Below are positions 35,331-46,921 of a stretch of 57,321 bases of DNA, piece after piece (position 1 is the first letter of the stretch; each line of letters opens with the position of its first letter). The translations under genes and the position numbers were made by a program. This DNA comes from Verrucomicrobiales bacterium. Its GTDB lineage: Bacteria; Verrucomicrobiota; Verrucomicrobiia; Limisphaerales; SXTU01. Under the pieces are notes generated by a model. That model ran no database searches. It worked only from the letters and a program-made list of their open reading frames with translations, and was not told the origin of the DNA. The stretch covers positions 1 through 57,321 of the forward strand of contig SXTU01000167.1 in assembly GCA_005791875.1 (NCBI GenBank), given 5' to 3'.

Positions 35331-36574
35331 GGGCGCATCCACTTGATGAACCAATCCACCGCCGCCTGCCGCGCCTCGACCGTGACCTTGTGCCCGGTCT
35401 GCGGCTGGAGGATGACTTGCAGCTTCGGCTCCGCATCGGCTGCGCGGTAAGCGGTGCGCGCGGTGGCGAGGCACTCGTTCACGCCCGGCATGGGTGTGCG
35501 CGGGTCGGTGTCGCCGTTGATGACCAGCAGCGGGCGCGGCGCGATGAGCGGGAGCATCGCCGGGCCGTCGAACTCGCCGTAGATGCCGGGCACCACGCGG
35601 TCGTAGAAGCGGCGGACAAACGCGGCGTTGACGGTTTCCCCCTCGTCCTTTGCGGCGGCGTCGATGGCGGGCTTGAACGTCTCCACGCGCGAGCGCCAGC
35701 TCTCGTTGTCCAGCGCCCACTTGAAACTCTGCACGCCGATGCACGGCACAACGACCGCGATGCGCGGGTCGGCGGCGGCGGCGAGGTAGCCTTCCATCCC
35801 GCCCTTCGAGAAGCCGATGAGCCCGATGCGCGCGGCGTCCACGTCGTCGCGCGTGCCGAGGTAGTCCACGAGCCGCATCACGTCCCACGCCGTGTCGTAG
35901 AGAAAGGGAAGTTTCTTGCTGCCAAACCACGCGTTGAGAATCGCCTCGTGATACTCGGCGGAACCGCTGCCCGCCTTGGTGCGCGCGCCGTGGTGCCGTC
36001 CATCAATCGCCACCGCGAGGAAGCCGCGCTTGGCGAGGTCAGTCAGCAGCGAGAGCTGGCTCTCTTTGTTCGCCCCAGTGCCGTGCAGGACGATGACAAC
36101 GGGCCGGCGGCCTTGGGTCTCAGCGCGCTTTAGCAGCAAGCCCGGCACGCGGACTCCGGCTTCGGCGGCGAAGGAAAAGTGCGTCGCGCGCAAGCCGTTC
36201 GTCCCGGCGGGCGGCTTGACCTCAACAGCCAGCTCGACGCGCGGGCGGTCGAGGAGCTTGAGGAAGGCGGCACGGGTGTCGGCGGGCTCGGCGGCGCTGG
36301 TTGAAGCCAGCACAGCACAGCACAGTGCCAACAAAAGGGAGAAAGGGTCGAACGGCTTGCCCTCCGCAATTAGACGCTGAATGTGTCGCTTTACGGACTT
36401 TGCTGCGAACTCCCCCACGGCTCGTTCCTGCTGTTCCTCTTCTTCATCAGGTGCCAACGCTTTGGGCCACTGCTCGGGAGTGAGGGGAGGATTCGGGGGC
36501 AACTCTGCGTCGAGCACGAGGGGATACTGCCAGATGCCTTCGCGGCTTGTCATGCCGTAATCACGCCGTCCCAC
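35327..36574 (-). CDS. Alpha/beta hydrolase (dienelactone-hydrolase type) with foreign N-terminal segment
   Basis: 415 residues in one frame. From about residue 80 it is a secreted hydrolase: SLLLALCCAVLASTSAAE looks like a signal-peptide core, then VVIVLHGTGANKES, a nucleophile elbow GLIGFSKGGMEGYLA (Ser instead inside GFSKG), NGDTDPRTPM and the catalytic His in QTGHKV. The first 78 residues (GIWQYPLVLDAELPPNPP, EEEEQQERAVGEFAAKSVKRHIQRLIAEGK) are acidic, soluble and unrelated; they begin 4 nt after the XRE gene. No ATG lies at the signal peptide. I infer a fusion between the second gene of the XRE islet and the hydrolase, which buries the signal peptide inside the chain. Confidence 0.72.
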   Translation of the reverse strand: MGRRDYGMTSREGIWQYPLVLDAELPPNPPLTPEQWPKALAPDEEEEQQERAVGEFAAKSVKRHIQRLIAEGKPFDPFSLLLALCCAVLASTSAAEPADTRAAFLKLLDRPRVELAVEVKPPAGTNGLRATHFSFAAEAGVRVPGLLLKRAETQGRRPVVIVLHGTGANKESQLSLLTDLAKRGFLAVAIDGRHHGARTKAGSGSAEYHEAILNAWFGSKKLPFLYDTAWDVMRLVDYLGTRDDVDAARIGLIGFSKGGMEGYLAAAADPRIAVVVPCIGVQSFKWALDNESWRSRVETFKPAIDAAAKDEGETVNAAFVRRFYDRVVPGIYGEFDGPAMLPLIAPRPLLVINGDTDPRTPMPGVNECLATARTAYRAADAEPKLQVILQPQTGHKVTVEARQAAVDWFIKWMRP

Positions 36575-36577
36575 ACC

Positions 36578-36811
36578 TCACTTGCCACGCTTTGGATACA
36601 ATGCCAAGAGGTCAACTTGCAGCGCTTCCGCAAGCACGACGAGTTCCCCATCCGTCACGCAACGCAGTTGAGCTTCAATCTTGGAAAGTGTCCCTCGGCT
36701 CAAATCCAAACCACGCACCGAACACCTGGCGGCAAACATCTCCTGCGTCAGGTCCTGCTGATAACGCAGTTTCCTGATTTGAGGCCCGACGATGTTCTTG
36801 GGCGCAGCCAT
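36578..36811 (-). CDS. XRE-family HTH transcriptional regulator
   Basis: 77 residues. IRKLRYQQDLTQEMFAARC and RGTLSKIEAQLRCVTDGELVVLAEALQVDLLALY form a Cro/C1-type helix-turn-helix. A perfect palindrome lies directly before the ATG and a close copy 46 bp further upstream, so the protein probably represses its own transcription. It is followed at once by the acidic segment fused to the hydrolase. Base composition is lower in GC than the neighbourhood, suggesting recent transfer. It could be the antidote-type regulator of a small two-gene module, but no toxin is recognised. Confidence 0.87.
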   Translation of the reverse strand: MAAPKNIVGPQIRKLRYQQDLTQEMFAARCSVRGLDLSRGTLSKIEAQLRCVTDGELVVLAEALQVDLLALYPKRGK

Positions 36812-36827
36812 GCTCCGAAAACGGAGC
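36812..36827. promoter_or_regulatory. Palindromic operator, proximal copy (GCTCCGAAAACGGAGC)
   Basis: A perfect 6-bp inverted repeat around AAAA (TTTT on the other strand), touching the XRE start codon. Binding there would block both transcription and ribosome access. It matches the distal copy at 10 of 12 arm positions. Confidence 0.7.
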
Positions 36828-36857
36828 TTGACTGTGTTCGTGTCCTGCGTGCGAATT

Positions 36858-36873
36858 GCTCTGTTTTCAGAGC
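36858..36873. promoter_or_regulatory. Palindromic operator, distal copy (GCTCTGTTTTCAGAGC)
   Basis: A perfect 6-bp inverted repeat around TTTT. Its centre is 46 bp from the proximal copy. It lies in the divergent region between the XRE gene and the lipoprotein gene, so it could control both promoters. Confidence 0.7.
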
Positions 36874-36946
36874 AGGTTGCTTTCTGCCCAACGGTTCGTC
36901 GGGTCCATGCGGTCCGTGAAACACCAAATAAGAACGGAGAATCAAA

Positions 36947-37393
36947 ATGAAGAGCATTAAGACATTCGCATCAATACTGGCCGCATCCTTGGCTGTGGGG
37001 TGCGCGTCGACGAACTTCATCGAGTATCGCGGCCCCGACTTGGTGCAAGGGACCGGCGGAACCGTGAGAACCGTTGACGGGATAGAATTTTGGGAGAACG
37101 GCAACCCAAACCGAAAAGTCAAAATCTTAGGTGTAATTGATGACAAGCGAGCAGACGGACTCTTCTCTAAATCGTCTCGTGACTCGGCACTGGCCAAAAC
37201 GGCCAAGTCGAAGGGCGGAGACGCCGTGGTCTTGATGGATAGTAATCGACAAGCTGAGGGCTTCAGTGGAAGAGGCACGGTTTATTCCCCTCAACGAGGT
37301 CCCAATCGAGGAAGCACGGCATCCTTCAAACACGGAGGCAGCGTTGTTTACAGTGTTTCAACCAAGGTGATGGTTGTGAAATACACAGACTAA
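36947..37393 (+). CDS. Small lipoprotein, hypothetical
   Basis: 148 residues. The signal peptide KSIKTFASILAASLAVGCAS ends in a lipobox with Cys19. The mature part (GGTVRTVDGIEFWENGNPNRKVKILGV, KSKGGDAVVLMDSN, GGSVVYSVSTKVMVVKYTD) resembles YnfB/DUF-type outer-membrane lipoproteins that carry a heavy-metal-binding-like fold, but I cannot name the family. It has a clear Shine-Dalgarno (GGAGA, 6 nt before ATG), unlike almost every other gene here, and is AT-richer than its surroundings. It is divergent from the XRE gene with shared operators. Confidence 0.8.
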   Translation: MKSIKTFASILAASLAVGCASTNFIEYRGPDLVQGTGGTVRTVDGIEFWENGNPNRKVKILGVIDDKRADGLFSKSSRDSALAKTAKSKGGDAVVLMDSNRQAEGFSGRGTVYSPQRGPNRGSTASFKHGGSVVYSVSTKVMVVKYTD

Positions 37394-37443
37394 ATTTCGC
37401 GCGGACTCTCTGCCTGAAGGGCCATGTGCAGCAATGCGCTCTC

Positions 37444-38889
37444 TCATCCGGTAATCCTCCGGTAAATCTCGCCCTCGTTCATCGTCGCGCGCTCGGGGCG
37501 GCCCTTGTAGCTGTAAACCAGGTTCTCGTGGTTGATGCCGAGCAGGTGGAGGATCGTCGCGTGCAGGTCGTGGACGTGCATCCGGTCCTCGACCGCGTGC
37601 AGGCCGAACTCGTCCGTGGTGCCGATGGTTTGGCCGCCTTTCACGCCGCCGCCAGCCATCCACATCGTGAAGCCGGTCGGGTTGTGGTCGCGGCCGTCGC
37701 CCTTTTCGCTCATCGGCGTGCGGCCAAACTCGCCGCCCCAGATGACGAGCGTCGAGTCGAGCAGGCCGCGCGATTTCAAATCTTTCAACAGGCCGGCCAC
37801 GGGCTGGTCCGTCTCGCGGAAGCGGTCACCGTGGTTCTTCTCGATGCCGCTGTGCGCGTCCCACTTGCTGCCCGCGCCGCTGTAGAGCTGCACGAAACGC
37901 ACGCCGCGCTCGACGAGCCGACGAGAGAGCAGGCACATGCGGCCGAACGGCGCGGCGACCGAGTCATCCATACCGTAGAGCTTCTTCGTCGCCTCGGTTT
38001 CCTTCGCGAGGTCCACGGTCTCGGGGGCCTCCGCCTGCATGCGGAAGGCGAGTTCGTAGGCGGCGATGCGGGCGTCGAGCTCCGACTGCTGCGGGCGCGC
38101 GGCGGCGTGCTGGCGGTTGACGGTGTTGAGGAAGTCGAGCTTGGCGCGCTGCTGCTCGTCGCTGACGCCTTCGGGCGTATTGAGGTTCGCGATGGGTTCG
38201 TTGCCAGGCAGGATGCGCGTGCCCTGATACACGGCGGGCATGAAGCCGGCGCCCCAATTGCGCGGGCCGTTCACGACGGTGCCGTTGTTGTCCTGCATCG
38301 CCACGAAAGCCGGGAGATTCTGGTTCAGCGTGCCCAGGCCGTAGCTCACCCACGCGCCGAGGGAGGGCCGGCCCGCGAGGATGGAGCCGGTGTTCATCTG
38401 GCAGACGCCGTTGGAGTGGACGATGCCGTTGGCCCAACAGGACCGCAGCACGGCGATGTCGTCGGCGGACTCGGCGACGTGCTTGCACCAGTCGGAAATC
38501 CAGAGGCCGCTCTGGCCGTATTGCTTCCACTGGCGCTGGTCGGGGAAAATGGGCGAGTTGTATTCGCCCATCGCGGTGATGAGGCCCTTGGTGAAGCTGG
38601 GCGGCAACGGCTTGCCGGCGTGCCTCTTCAAGGACTCTTTCGGGTCGAAGGTGTCGAGATGGCTCGGCCCGCCCTCCATGAAGAGGAAGATGACGCTCTT
38701 GGCCTTCGCCGCGTAATGACCGAGCCGGGGCGCGAGGGGCGAGTTGACGGGAGCCGTCGGCGCGGCGGTGAGCGGGTTCTCCGCAAGCAGCGAACTCAGC
38801 GCCACCGCGCCAAACCCCCCGCCGGTCTTGGTGAGGAAGTCGCGGCGGGAAAACGCCCAATCAACTTGGTTGCAGCCGTATTTCTTCAT
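37444..38889 (-). CDS. DUF1501 family exported protein (sulfatase-like fold)
   Basis: 481 residues. FSRRDFLTKTGGGFGAVALSSLLA is a twin-arginine signal. VIFLFMEGGPSHLDTFDPKESL is the DUF1501 start; GTLNQNLPAFVAMQDNNG, RIWGAGF-like (NWGAGFMPAVYQGT), GGEFGRTPMSEKGDGRDHNPTGF and GLHAVEDRMHVHDLHATILHLLGI are further landmarks. The fold is related to alkaline phosphatase/sulfatase. It almost always pairs with a PSCyt1-DUF1549-DUF1553 protein, as here (5 nt downstream of it, same strand), and the pair probably forms a periplasmic complex of unknown function. Confidence 0.93.
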   Translation of the reverse strand: MKKYGCNQVDWAFSRRDFLTKTGGGFGAVALSSLLAENPLTAAPTAPVNSPLAPRLGHYAAKAKSVIFLFMEGGPSHLDTFDPKESLKRHAGKPLPPSFTKGLITAMGEYNSPIFPDQRQWKQYGQSGLWISDWCKHVAESADDIAVLRSCWANGIVHSNGVCQMNTGSILAGRPSLGAWVSYGLGTLNQNLPAFVAMQDNNGTVVNGPRNWGAGFMPAVYQGTRILPGNEPIANLNTPEGVSDEQQRAKLDFLNTVNRQHAAARPQQSELDARIAAYELAFRMQAEAPETVDLAKETEATKKLYGMDDSVAAPFGRMCLLSRRLVERGVRFVQLYSGAGSKWDAHSGIEKNHGDRFRETDQPVAGLLKDLKSRGLLDSTLVIWGGEFGRTPMSEKGDGRDHNPTGFTMWMAGGGVKGGQTIGTTDEFGLHAVEDRMHVHDLHATILHLLGINHENLVYSYKGRPERATMNEGEIYRRITG

Positions 38890-38894
38890 GGCAC

Positions 38895-42197
<3,303 letters not shown>

Positions 42198-42280
42198 CGC
42201 GTGGTTTTGACGGTGGCCAGTATGCACCGGATTCGCTGAGTGTCAGCAGCAGTTTCGGGCTGAATGCCCGGCGACATCGT

Positions 42281-43150
42281 TTATGTAAGCGGCAGTTCAG
42301 CACTCCCAGCCGACGGAGGCGCGGCAACTGTCGCTGGCTGCACTGGCAGCGGGGCCTTGGGCGCGTCGAGCAAGACCAGCGCGGGCCGCAGCATCTGGCC
42401 TTGGAACGTGTAGCCGGTGGCCACGGTCTCGAAAATCTTCGCGTCGTCGGGGATGTCCTTGCGCCCGTCCGCCCTCTGGTGCTGGCCGGGTTCGAAGCCA
42501 TCGCCCGCCGCCGGCGCGAACGCGACCAGGCCGATGCGTCGCGCGGCATCGCGGCAGGCGTTCTGGAAGTGCGCGAGCTGCTCGATAAGGGTTTGCTGGC
42601 CGGAGTGCTGGGCCGCGCGTTGGAGCGCATAGACGTGGTCCAGCACTCGCACGAGCACGTGGAGCCAGTCGGTCTCGGAGCGCTTGAGCTTCTCGACTTC
42701 GAGCCGGAGCGTGGCCTTCTCGGAGTCGTTGGCCTTCTTCATGAAGTCGGCGAAGCGCAGCGCCTCCTGCGACATCTCCTCGGAAACCTGCTTCGCGGAC
42801 TCGATGGCCTTGGCGTTGTGCTCCTGCACGTTCTGCCACTGAGCGGTGGCTATGGTGATCTGCGTGGCGACCTTCTCGAGGTTTTGAATCTGGTGCGCCG
42901 CAGACTGAAGCTTGTCCAGCTCGTCGAGCTTGGTGGCGTTTTGCGCGTCGTTGTAGAAGGGAAGAATGGCAACCCACGCCGCGCCGCCGACGGCGGCCAG
43001 GGCCAGCACCGCCATCCAGATGTTGATGGGCTTGTCGCTCTTTTCAACGATCCACCAAGCCGCGTAGTCCAAGGCCGCCGCGCTCACCAGACACACGACG
43101 AATGAAAGCGACGGCCAGCGGGCCAGACGTGTTTCCGATCGGTCACTCAT
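42281..43150 (-). CDS. Membrane-anchored coiled-coil protein with GrpE-like C-terminal domain
   Basis: 289 residues from ATG 43150. Two hydrophobic helices lie at about 14-33 and 43-63. A coiled coil follows at about 70-150 (KLDELDKLQSAAHQIQNLEK, KANDSEKATLRLEVEKLKRSE). The last 130 residues follow the GrpE pattern: LHVLVRVLDHVYALQRA (cf. LPVLDNLERA), GDGFEPGQHQ (cf. G-FDP-HEA), and FETVATGYTFQGQMLRPALVLL (cf. V-E-GY-L-GR-LRPA-V-V). This suggests a nucleotide-exchange-like factor tied to the membrane, acting on a DnaK-type chaperone. The function is inferred; no dnaK or dnaJ is nearby. It is divergent from the response regulator gene. Confidence 0.68.
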   Translation of the reverse strand: MSDRSETRLARWPSLSFVVCLVSAAALDYAAWWIVEKSDKPINIWMAVLALAAVGGAAWVAILPFYNDAQNATKLDELDKLQSAAHQIQNLEKVATQITIATAQWQNVQEHNAKAIESAKQVSEEMSQEALRFADFMKKANDSEKATLRLEVEKLKRSETDWLHVLVRVLDHVYALQRAAQHSGQQTLIEQLAHFQNACRDAARRIGLVAFAPAAGDGFEPGQHQRADGRKDIPDDAKIFETVATGYTFQGQMLRPALVLLDAPKAPLPVQPATVAAPPSAGSAELPLT

Positions 43151-43272
43151 GGCGGCGAAGGGTAGGGCGAACGCGCAAAGTTCAAAGGGCAAAGTTCTCC
43201 GCGTGCCGCACGGTCTTCCGGTTTCTCCGCGCTTGTGCCGCCCGTGCTGGTTGCATAGCTTTTCGCCCTGTG

Positions 43273-43662
43273 ATGACCATCTTGCTGGCCGAAGACGAGC
43301 CGCAGACAGCCCATCTCATTGAGTTCAAACTCAAGCAGGCGGGCTTCAAGGTCGTCCACGCCAACGACGGCGAGAAAGCCCTCGCGCTCGTCGGTCCCAC
43401 GCAACCCGCGCTGGTCCTGCTCGACGGCCTGATGCCTGTGATGGACGGCTTCGAGGTGCTCCGCCGTCTCAAGGAAGACCCCCGCACCCGCCAAATCCCT
43501 GTAATCATGCTCACTGCCCGCGCGCGCGACAAAGACATCGTCACCGGCCTCGAACTCGGTGCGGCGGACTACATGATCAAGCCCTTCAGCCCGTCCGAGC
43601 TCATCGCCCGCGTGCGCAAGGTTCTCGGGCCAACGGCGGCTCCACGCCCCGTTGACGAGTAG
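43273..43662 (+). CDS. Single-domain response regulator
   Basis: 129 residues from ATG 43273: one receiver domain with no output domain. Acidic pair E7-D8, phospho-acceptor D51 (VLLDGLMPVMDGFE), T81 and K103 (YMIKPFSP) are all present. Such CheY-like proteins act by protein contact or as phosphate relays. No histidine kinase is in the window. The divergent gene encodes the GrpE-like membrane protein, separated by 122 nt. Confidence 0.93.
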   Translation: MTILLAEDEPQTAHLIEFKLKQAGFKVVHANDGEKALALVGPTQPALVLLDGLMPVMDGFEVLRRLKEDPRTRQIPVIMLTARARDKDIVTGLELGAADYMIKPFSPSELIARVRKVLGPTAAPRPVDE

Positions 43663-43717
43663 GAGAATTTGGTTTGTCGTGCACTGGTCCGATTGGTTCA
43701 CTCGGTCACGTCACGCC

Positions 43718-44207
43718 ATGAAGCATCTCCACCTTCGCCAGCTCGCCACATTCACCGTTGCATTGTTGCTCGGCGCCTGCACCGCTACCCGCTCGCCGGA
43801 CACTCTGGAAATTTTCCTCGCTGATGTGCGCTTCACCGACGCGACCGCGTTTGAGACCGCCGGCGTCTTCGTCATCTGCGTGCAAAACCAGTCGCCCGAG
43901 GCGCTGCAATGCAACGGCGCGGTCCACAAGGTCACGCTCAACGGCATCCGCGTCGGCAGCGGCGTCCAGAAGGAAAGACTCGCGCTGGAGCGGCTCTCGG
44001 ACGGCAAGCAGACCGTGACCGTGCGCTTCGCGCAACCTCGCGCTCGCCCGCCTCCTGCACGACCTCACTCAAACCAAACGCGTGAACTGGCAGCTCGAAA
44101 GCACGCTCTTCCTGCAAGCAGGCACGCGGACTTGGACCGCGAAGTCGTCGCGCACGGGAGCGCTGGACCTGAAGGAGTTTCAAACGCCGCGACCGACTGC
44201 CCATTGA
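43718..44207 (+). pseudogene. LEA14/WHy-like lipoprotein gene with a frameshift
   Basis: From ATG 43718, RQLATFTVALLLGACTATRS is a lipoprotein signal (lipobox LLGAC). EIFLADVRFTDATAFETAGVFVICVQNQSPEALQCNGAVHKVTLNG follows the pattern of LEA14-type domains. After TVTVRF at about 44030 the frame degenerates into a Pro/Arg/His-rich tail. The next frame continues sensibly: NLALARLLHDLTQTKRVNWQ, LESTLFLQAGTRTW, then TGALDLKEFQTPRP and a TGA at 44205-44207. One base has been lost or gained near 44028-44040, either truly or through a base-call error. Confidence 0.75.
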
Positions 44208-44219
44208 ACGCGATGAGGG

Positions 44220-44295
44220 AGAGCGAGATTAGGATTAGGGTTAAGAGCAGGAACCGGGACGGCCTGTCTTCTCCTAATCTTAATCCTGCTCGTCC
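44220..44295. repeat. Heptad inverted repeat (AGATTAG GATTAGG GTTAAGA)
   Basis: Left arm AGATTAG GATTAGG, then GTTAAGA GCAGGAA; right arm TCCTAAT CTTAATC then CTGCTCG, with core CGGGACGGCCTG. It sits between the broken lipoprotein gene and the first gene of the catabolic operon, so any operon promoter must lie in or next to it. Confidence 0.8.
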
Positions 44296-44307
44296 CATCT
44301 CTGCCTC

Positions 44308-45093
44308 ATGACCATCTGGGACCTCCATGTCCACATGTCCGGCGTCTCCGGCGCGACGCCCGCCGAGCGCATGGCGCAGCTCATCGCCATCGCCGACCGC
44401 ATGGGCATTGAACGGCTATGCGTTTACATGGGCGTTCCATGGTCGCGCGACCCGAAGCCGGAAACCTTTCGCAAAGAGAACGACCAAGTCCTCGAAGCCA
44501 TTGGCAAGTTTCCCGACCGCACCTTCGGCTTCGTCTATCTCAACCCGAAACACGTCGAGGCCAGCCTCGCCGAGTTGGACCGCTGCGTCGCGCGCGGGCC
44601 GATGGTCGGCGTGAAGCTCTGGGTGGCGAAGGAATGCCGCGCCGCCGAACTCGACCCCATCATCAAACGCGCCGCCGAGCTGCAAGCCGTCATTTTCCAG
44701 CACACCTGGCTTAAGGTCACCGGCAACGACCCCGGCGAGTCCACGCCCTTCGACCTCGTGGAACTCGCCGCACGCCAGCCGAGCACACCCATCATCTGCG
44801 GCCACACCGGCGGCGATTGGGAGCGCGGCATCCGCACCATCCGCGCGAGCAAAAATCTCTACGCCGACCTCGCCGGCTCCGACCCCGTCGCGGGCTACAC
44901 CGAGATGGCCGTGCGCGAACTCGGTGCCGAGCGCGTCATCTACGGCAGCGACGCCGGCGGCCGCAGCTTCGCCTCGCAGCTTGGCAAAGTCCTCGGCGCG
45001 CAAATCCCCGATGCCGCCAAGCTGCTCATCCTCAGCGGCAACTTGAAGCGGTTGCTCGCCCCCATCCTCCAACGAAAAGGCCTCAAGGCATGA
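44308..45093 (+). CDS. Amidohydrolase (TIM-barrel metal-dependent hydrolase)
   Basis: 261 residues. IWDLHVHMSGVSGATP gives the HxH metal motif, VIFQHTWLK and PIICGHTGGDWERG further His ligands, and VIYGSDAGGRSF the Asp near the C-terminus. This is the amidohydrolase_2 type, which includes decarboxylases and lactonases. It is the first gene of a five-gene operon; its TGA overlaps the next ATG. Substrate unknown. Confidence 0.85.
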   Translation: MTIWDLHVHMSGVSGATPAERMAQLIAIADRMGIERLCVYMGVPWSRDPKPETFRKENDQVLEAIGKFPDRTFGFVYLNPKHVEASLAELDRCVARGPMVGVKLWVAKECRAAELDPIIKRAAELQAVIFQHTWLKVTGNDPGESTPFDLVELAARQPSTPIICGHTGGDWERGIRTIRASKNLYADLAGSDPVAGYTEMAVRELGAERVIYGSDAGGRSFASQLGKVLGAQIPDAAKLLILSGNLKRLLAPILQRKGLKA

Positions 45094-45479
45094 ACCCACA
45101 ATACCCACCGAAGTCGTCTTTCGCGCAGCCGCTCCTCCTGTGCCTGCTCGCCATCCTCAGCCTGCAAGCCGCTGAGCCGAAGAACATCAGCGCGATCCAG
45201 TCGTTGAAACCCGTTCCGGGCCGCGAGCAGGTCCAGATCAACTGCATCCCCTGCCACTCGACCGCCATCATCACCGCTACGCACGCCACGCGCGAGCGCT
45301 GGGACGAACTCATCACCACGATGCAGCAGAAGCACGGCCTCTGGCCGCTCGTGCCGACCATCCGCAAGCAGCTCCTCGACTACCTCACCGCCACCCAGCC
45401 ACCCTCCGACCCCAGCCTCGACGCCGGCAAGCAAACGCCTTGGGCCCTGCCGCTCTACCGTCCGAATCCGTTGTGGTGA
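45090..45479 (+). CDS. Small secreted heme-binding (cytochrome c-like) protein
   Basis: 129 residues from ATG 45090, overlapping the amidohydrolase stop (ATGA). SFAQPLLLCLLAILSLQAAE is a signal peptide. INCIPCHSTAIITATHATRERWDELITTM has one CxxCH heme site and the pattern of quinohemoprotein-type cytochromes (RW-ELI-TM). It is only a single short domain, so it probably passes electrons to or from a larger partner. Within the operon it is the only exported member, which is odd next to cytosolic enzymes. Confidence 0.82.
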   Translation: MNPQYPPKSSFAQPLLLCLLAILSLQAAEPKNISAIQSLKPVPGREQVQINCIPCHSTAIITATHATRERWDELITTMQQKHGLWPLVPTIRKQLLDYLTATQPPSDPSLDAGKQTPWALPLYRPNPLW

Positions 45480-45484
45480 CCGCC

Positions 45485-46909
45485 ATGGAACCATCTCCGC
45501 TCTACCTCAACGGCGAGTTCGTCACCACGGTTCAAGCCCTCCCCGTTCGCAACCCAGCCACCGGCGAGACCCTCGCGCAGATGTCCACTTGCGGTCGCGA
45601 CCAGGTGGCGCAGGCATTGGCGGATGCGCACGCGGCGTTTCAGTCGTGGCGCAATGTCGTCGGCAAGACGCGCGCGGATTTCCTGCTGAAGATTGCCAGC
45701 GAGGTCGAGCGGCGGAAGGATGAGTTCGCCCGCACCATCACGCTCGAAAACGGCAAGCCGCTCCCGCAGAGCGCGGGCGAGGTGGCGATGACGATTGACC
45801 ACCTGCGCTGGTTCGCCGAGGAGGCACGGCGCGGTTACGGGCGCATCGTCCCGCCGCAGGCGGAGGGCAAGCGCCATCTCGTCATCAAGACGCCCATCGG
45901 TGTGGTCGCCGCCATCAGCCCGTGGAATTTTCCGCTCGTGCTCGCCGTGCGGAAAGTCGCAGCGGCACTCGCGGCAGGTTGCACCGTGGTGCTCAAGCCT
46001 GCCAGCGCCACACCGCTGTGCGCGGTGCTGTTTGCCGAGTGCGTCCACGCGGCGCGTTTGCCCAAGGGCGTGTTCCAACTCGTGGCCGGTTCGGCGGGCG
46101 AGATCGCGGCGGAATTTCTGGAAAACCCGCTTTGCCGCAAGATCACCTTCACCGGCTCGACCGAGGTGGGGAAGAATCTCATCGCCGGAGCCGCCGCACA
46201 GGTGAAGCCGCTCTCGCTCGAACTCGGCGGCCACTCACCCGTGCTCGTCTTCGACGACGCCGACCTCGCGAAAGCCCTCGAGGGCACGATGATTGCGAAG
46301 TATCGCAACACCGGGCAGTCGTGCATTGCGGCCAACCGCATCTACATCCAGCGCGGCATCGCGGAGCAGTTCATCCCGGCGTTCGTCGAGCGCGTGAAGG
46401 CGCTCAAGGCCGGCAACGGCCTCGAACCGGGCGTGGACATCGGCCCGCTCATCAACCCCGCCGCCGTGGACCTCGCGCTCCAGCACATCGCCGACGCGCA
46501 GGCCAAGAGCGCGAAGCTGCTCTGCGGCGGCAAGCGTCACGGCGACGCAGGCAGCGCGTTCCTTGAACCGACCGTGCTCACCAGCGTGCCCGGCGAATCG
46601 TGCGGCATGTGCGACGAGACCTTCGCGCCCGTCGCCTACGTGAACGTCTTCGACACCGAGGCCGAGGCCATCGCACGCGCGAACGACTCCACCTACGGCC
46701 TCGCCGCCTACGCCTTCACGCGCGACCTGAGCCGCGCCTTCCGCCTGATGGAGTCGCTGGAGGCTGGAATGATTGGCATCAACGACGGCGTGCCGACGAC
46801 GAGCAACGCGCCCTTCGGCGGCGTGAAGCAAAGCGGCTGGGGCCGCGAGCTGGGCACCGAGGGCCTCGACGCGTTCCTCGACACGAAGCACGTGAGCCTC
46901 GTCGTCTAG
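45485..46909 (+). CDS. NAD(P)-dependent aldehyde dehydrogenase, succinate-semialdehyde type
   Basis: 474 residues from ATG 45485, 5 nt after the preceding stop. AISPWNFPLVLAVRKVAAAL and KPASATPLCAVLF bind the cofactor; ITFTGSTEVGKNL, LELGGHSPVLVF (catalytic Glu) and NTGQSCIAANRIYI (catalytic Cys) form the active site. NAPFGGVKQSGWGRELGTEGLDAFLDTKHV is the C-terminal signature of the SSADH/GabD group. It oxidises a semialdehyde to the acid in the operon's pathway. Confidence 0.93.
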   Translation: MEPSPLYLNGEFVTTVQALPVRNPATGETLAQMSTCGRDQVAQALADAHAAFQSWRNVVGKTRADFLLKIASEVERRKDEFARTITLENGKPLPQSAGEVAMTIDHLRWFAEEARRGYGRIVPPQAEGKRHLVIKTPIGVVAAISPWNFPLVLAVRKVAAALAAGCTVVLKPASATPLCAVLFAECVHAARLPKGVFQLVAGSAGEIAAEFLENPLCRKITFTGSTEVGKNLIAGAAAQVKPLSLELGGHSPVLVFDDADLAKALEGTMIAKYRNTGQSCIAANRIYIQRGIAEQFIPAFVERVKALKAGNGLEPGVDIGPLINPAAVDLALQHIADAQAKSAKLLCGGKRHGDAGSAFLEPTVLTSVPGESCGMCDETFAPVAYVNVFDTEAEAIARANDSTYGLAAYAFTRDLSRAFRLMESLEAGMIGINDGVPTTSNAPFGGVKQSGWGRELGTEGLDAFLDTKHVSLVV

Positions 46910-46921
46910 CAGCTTTCATCT

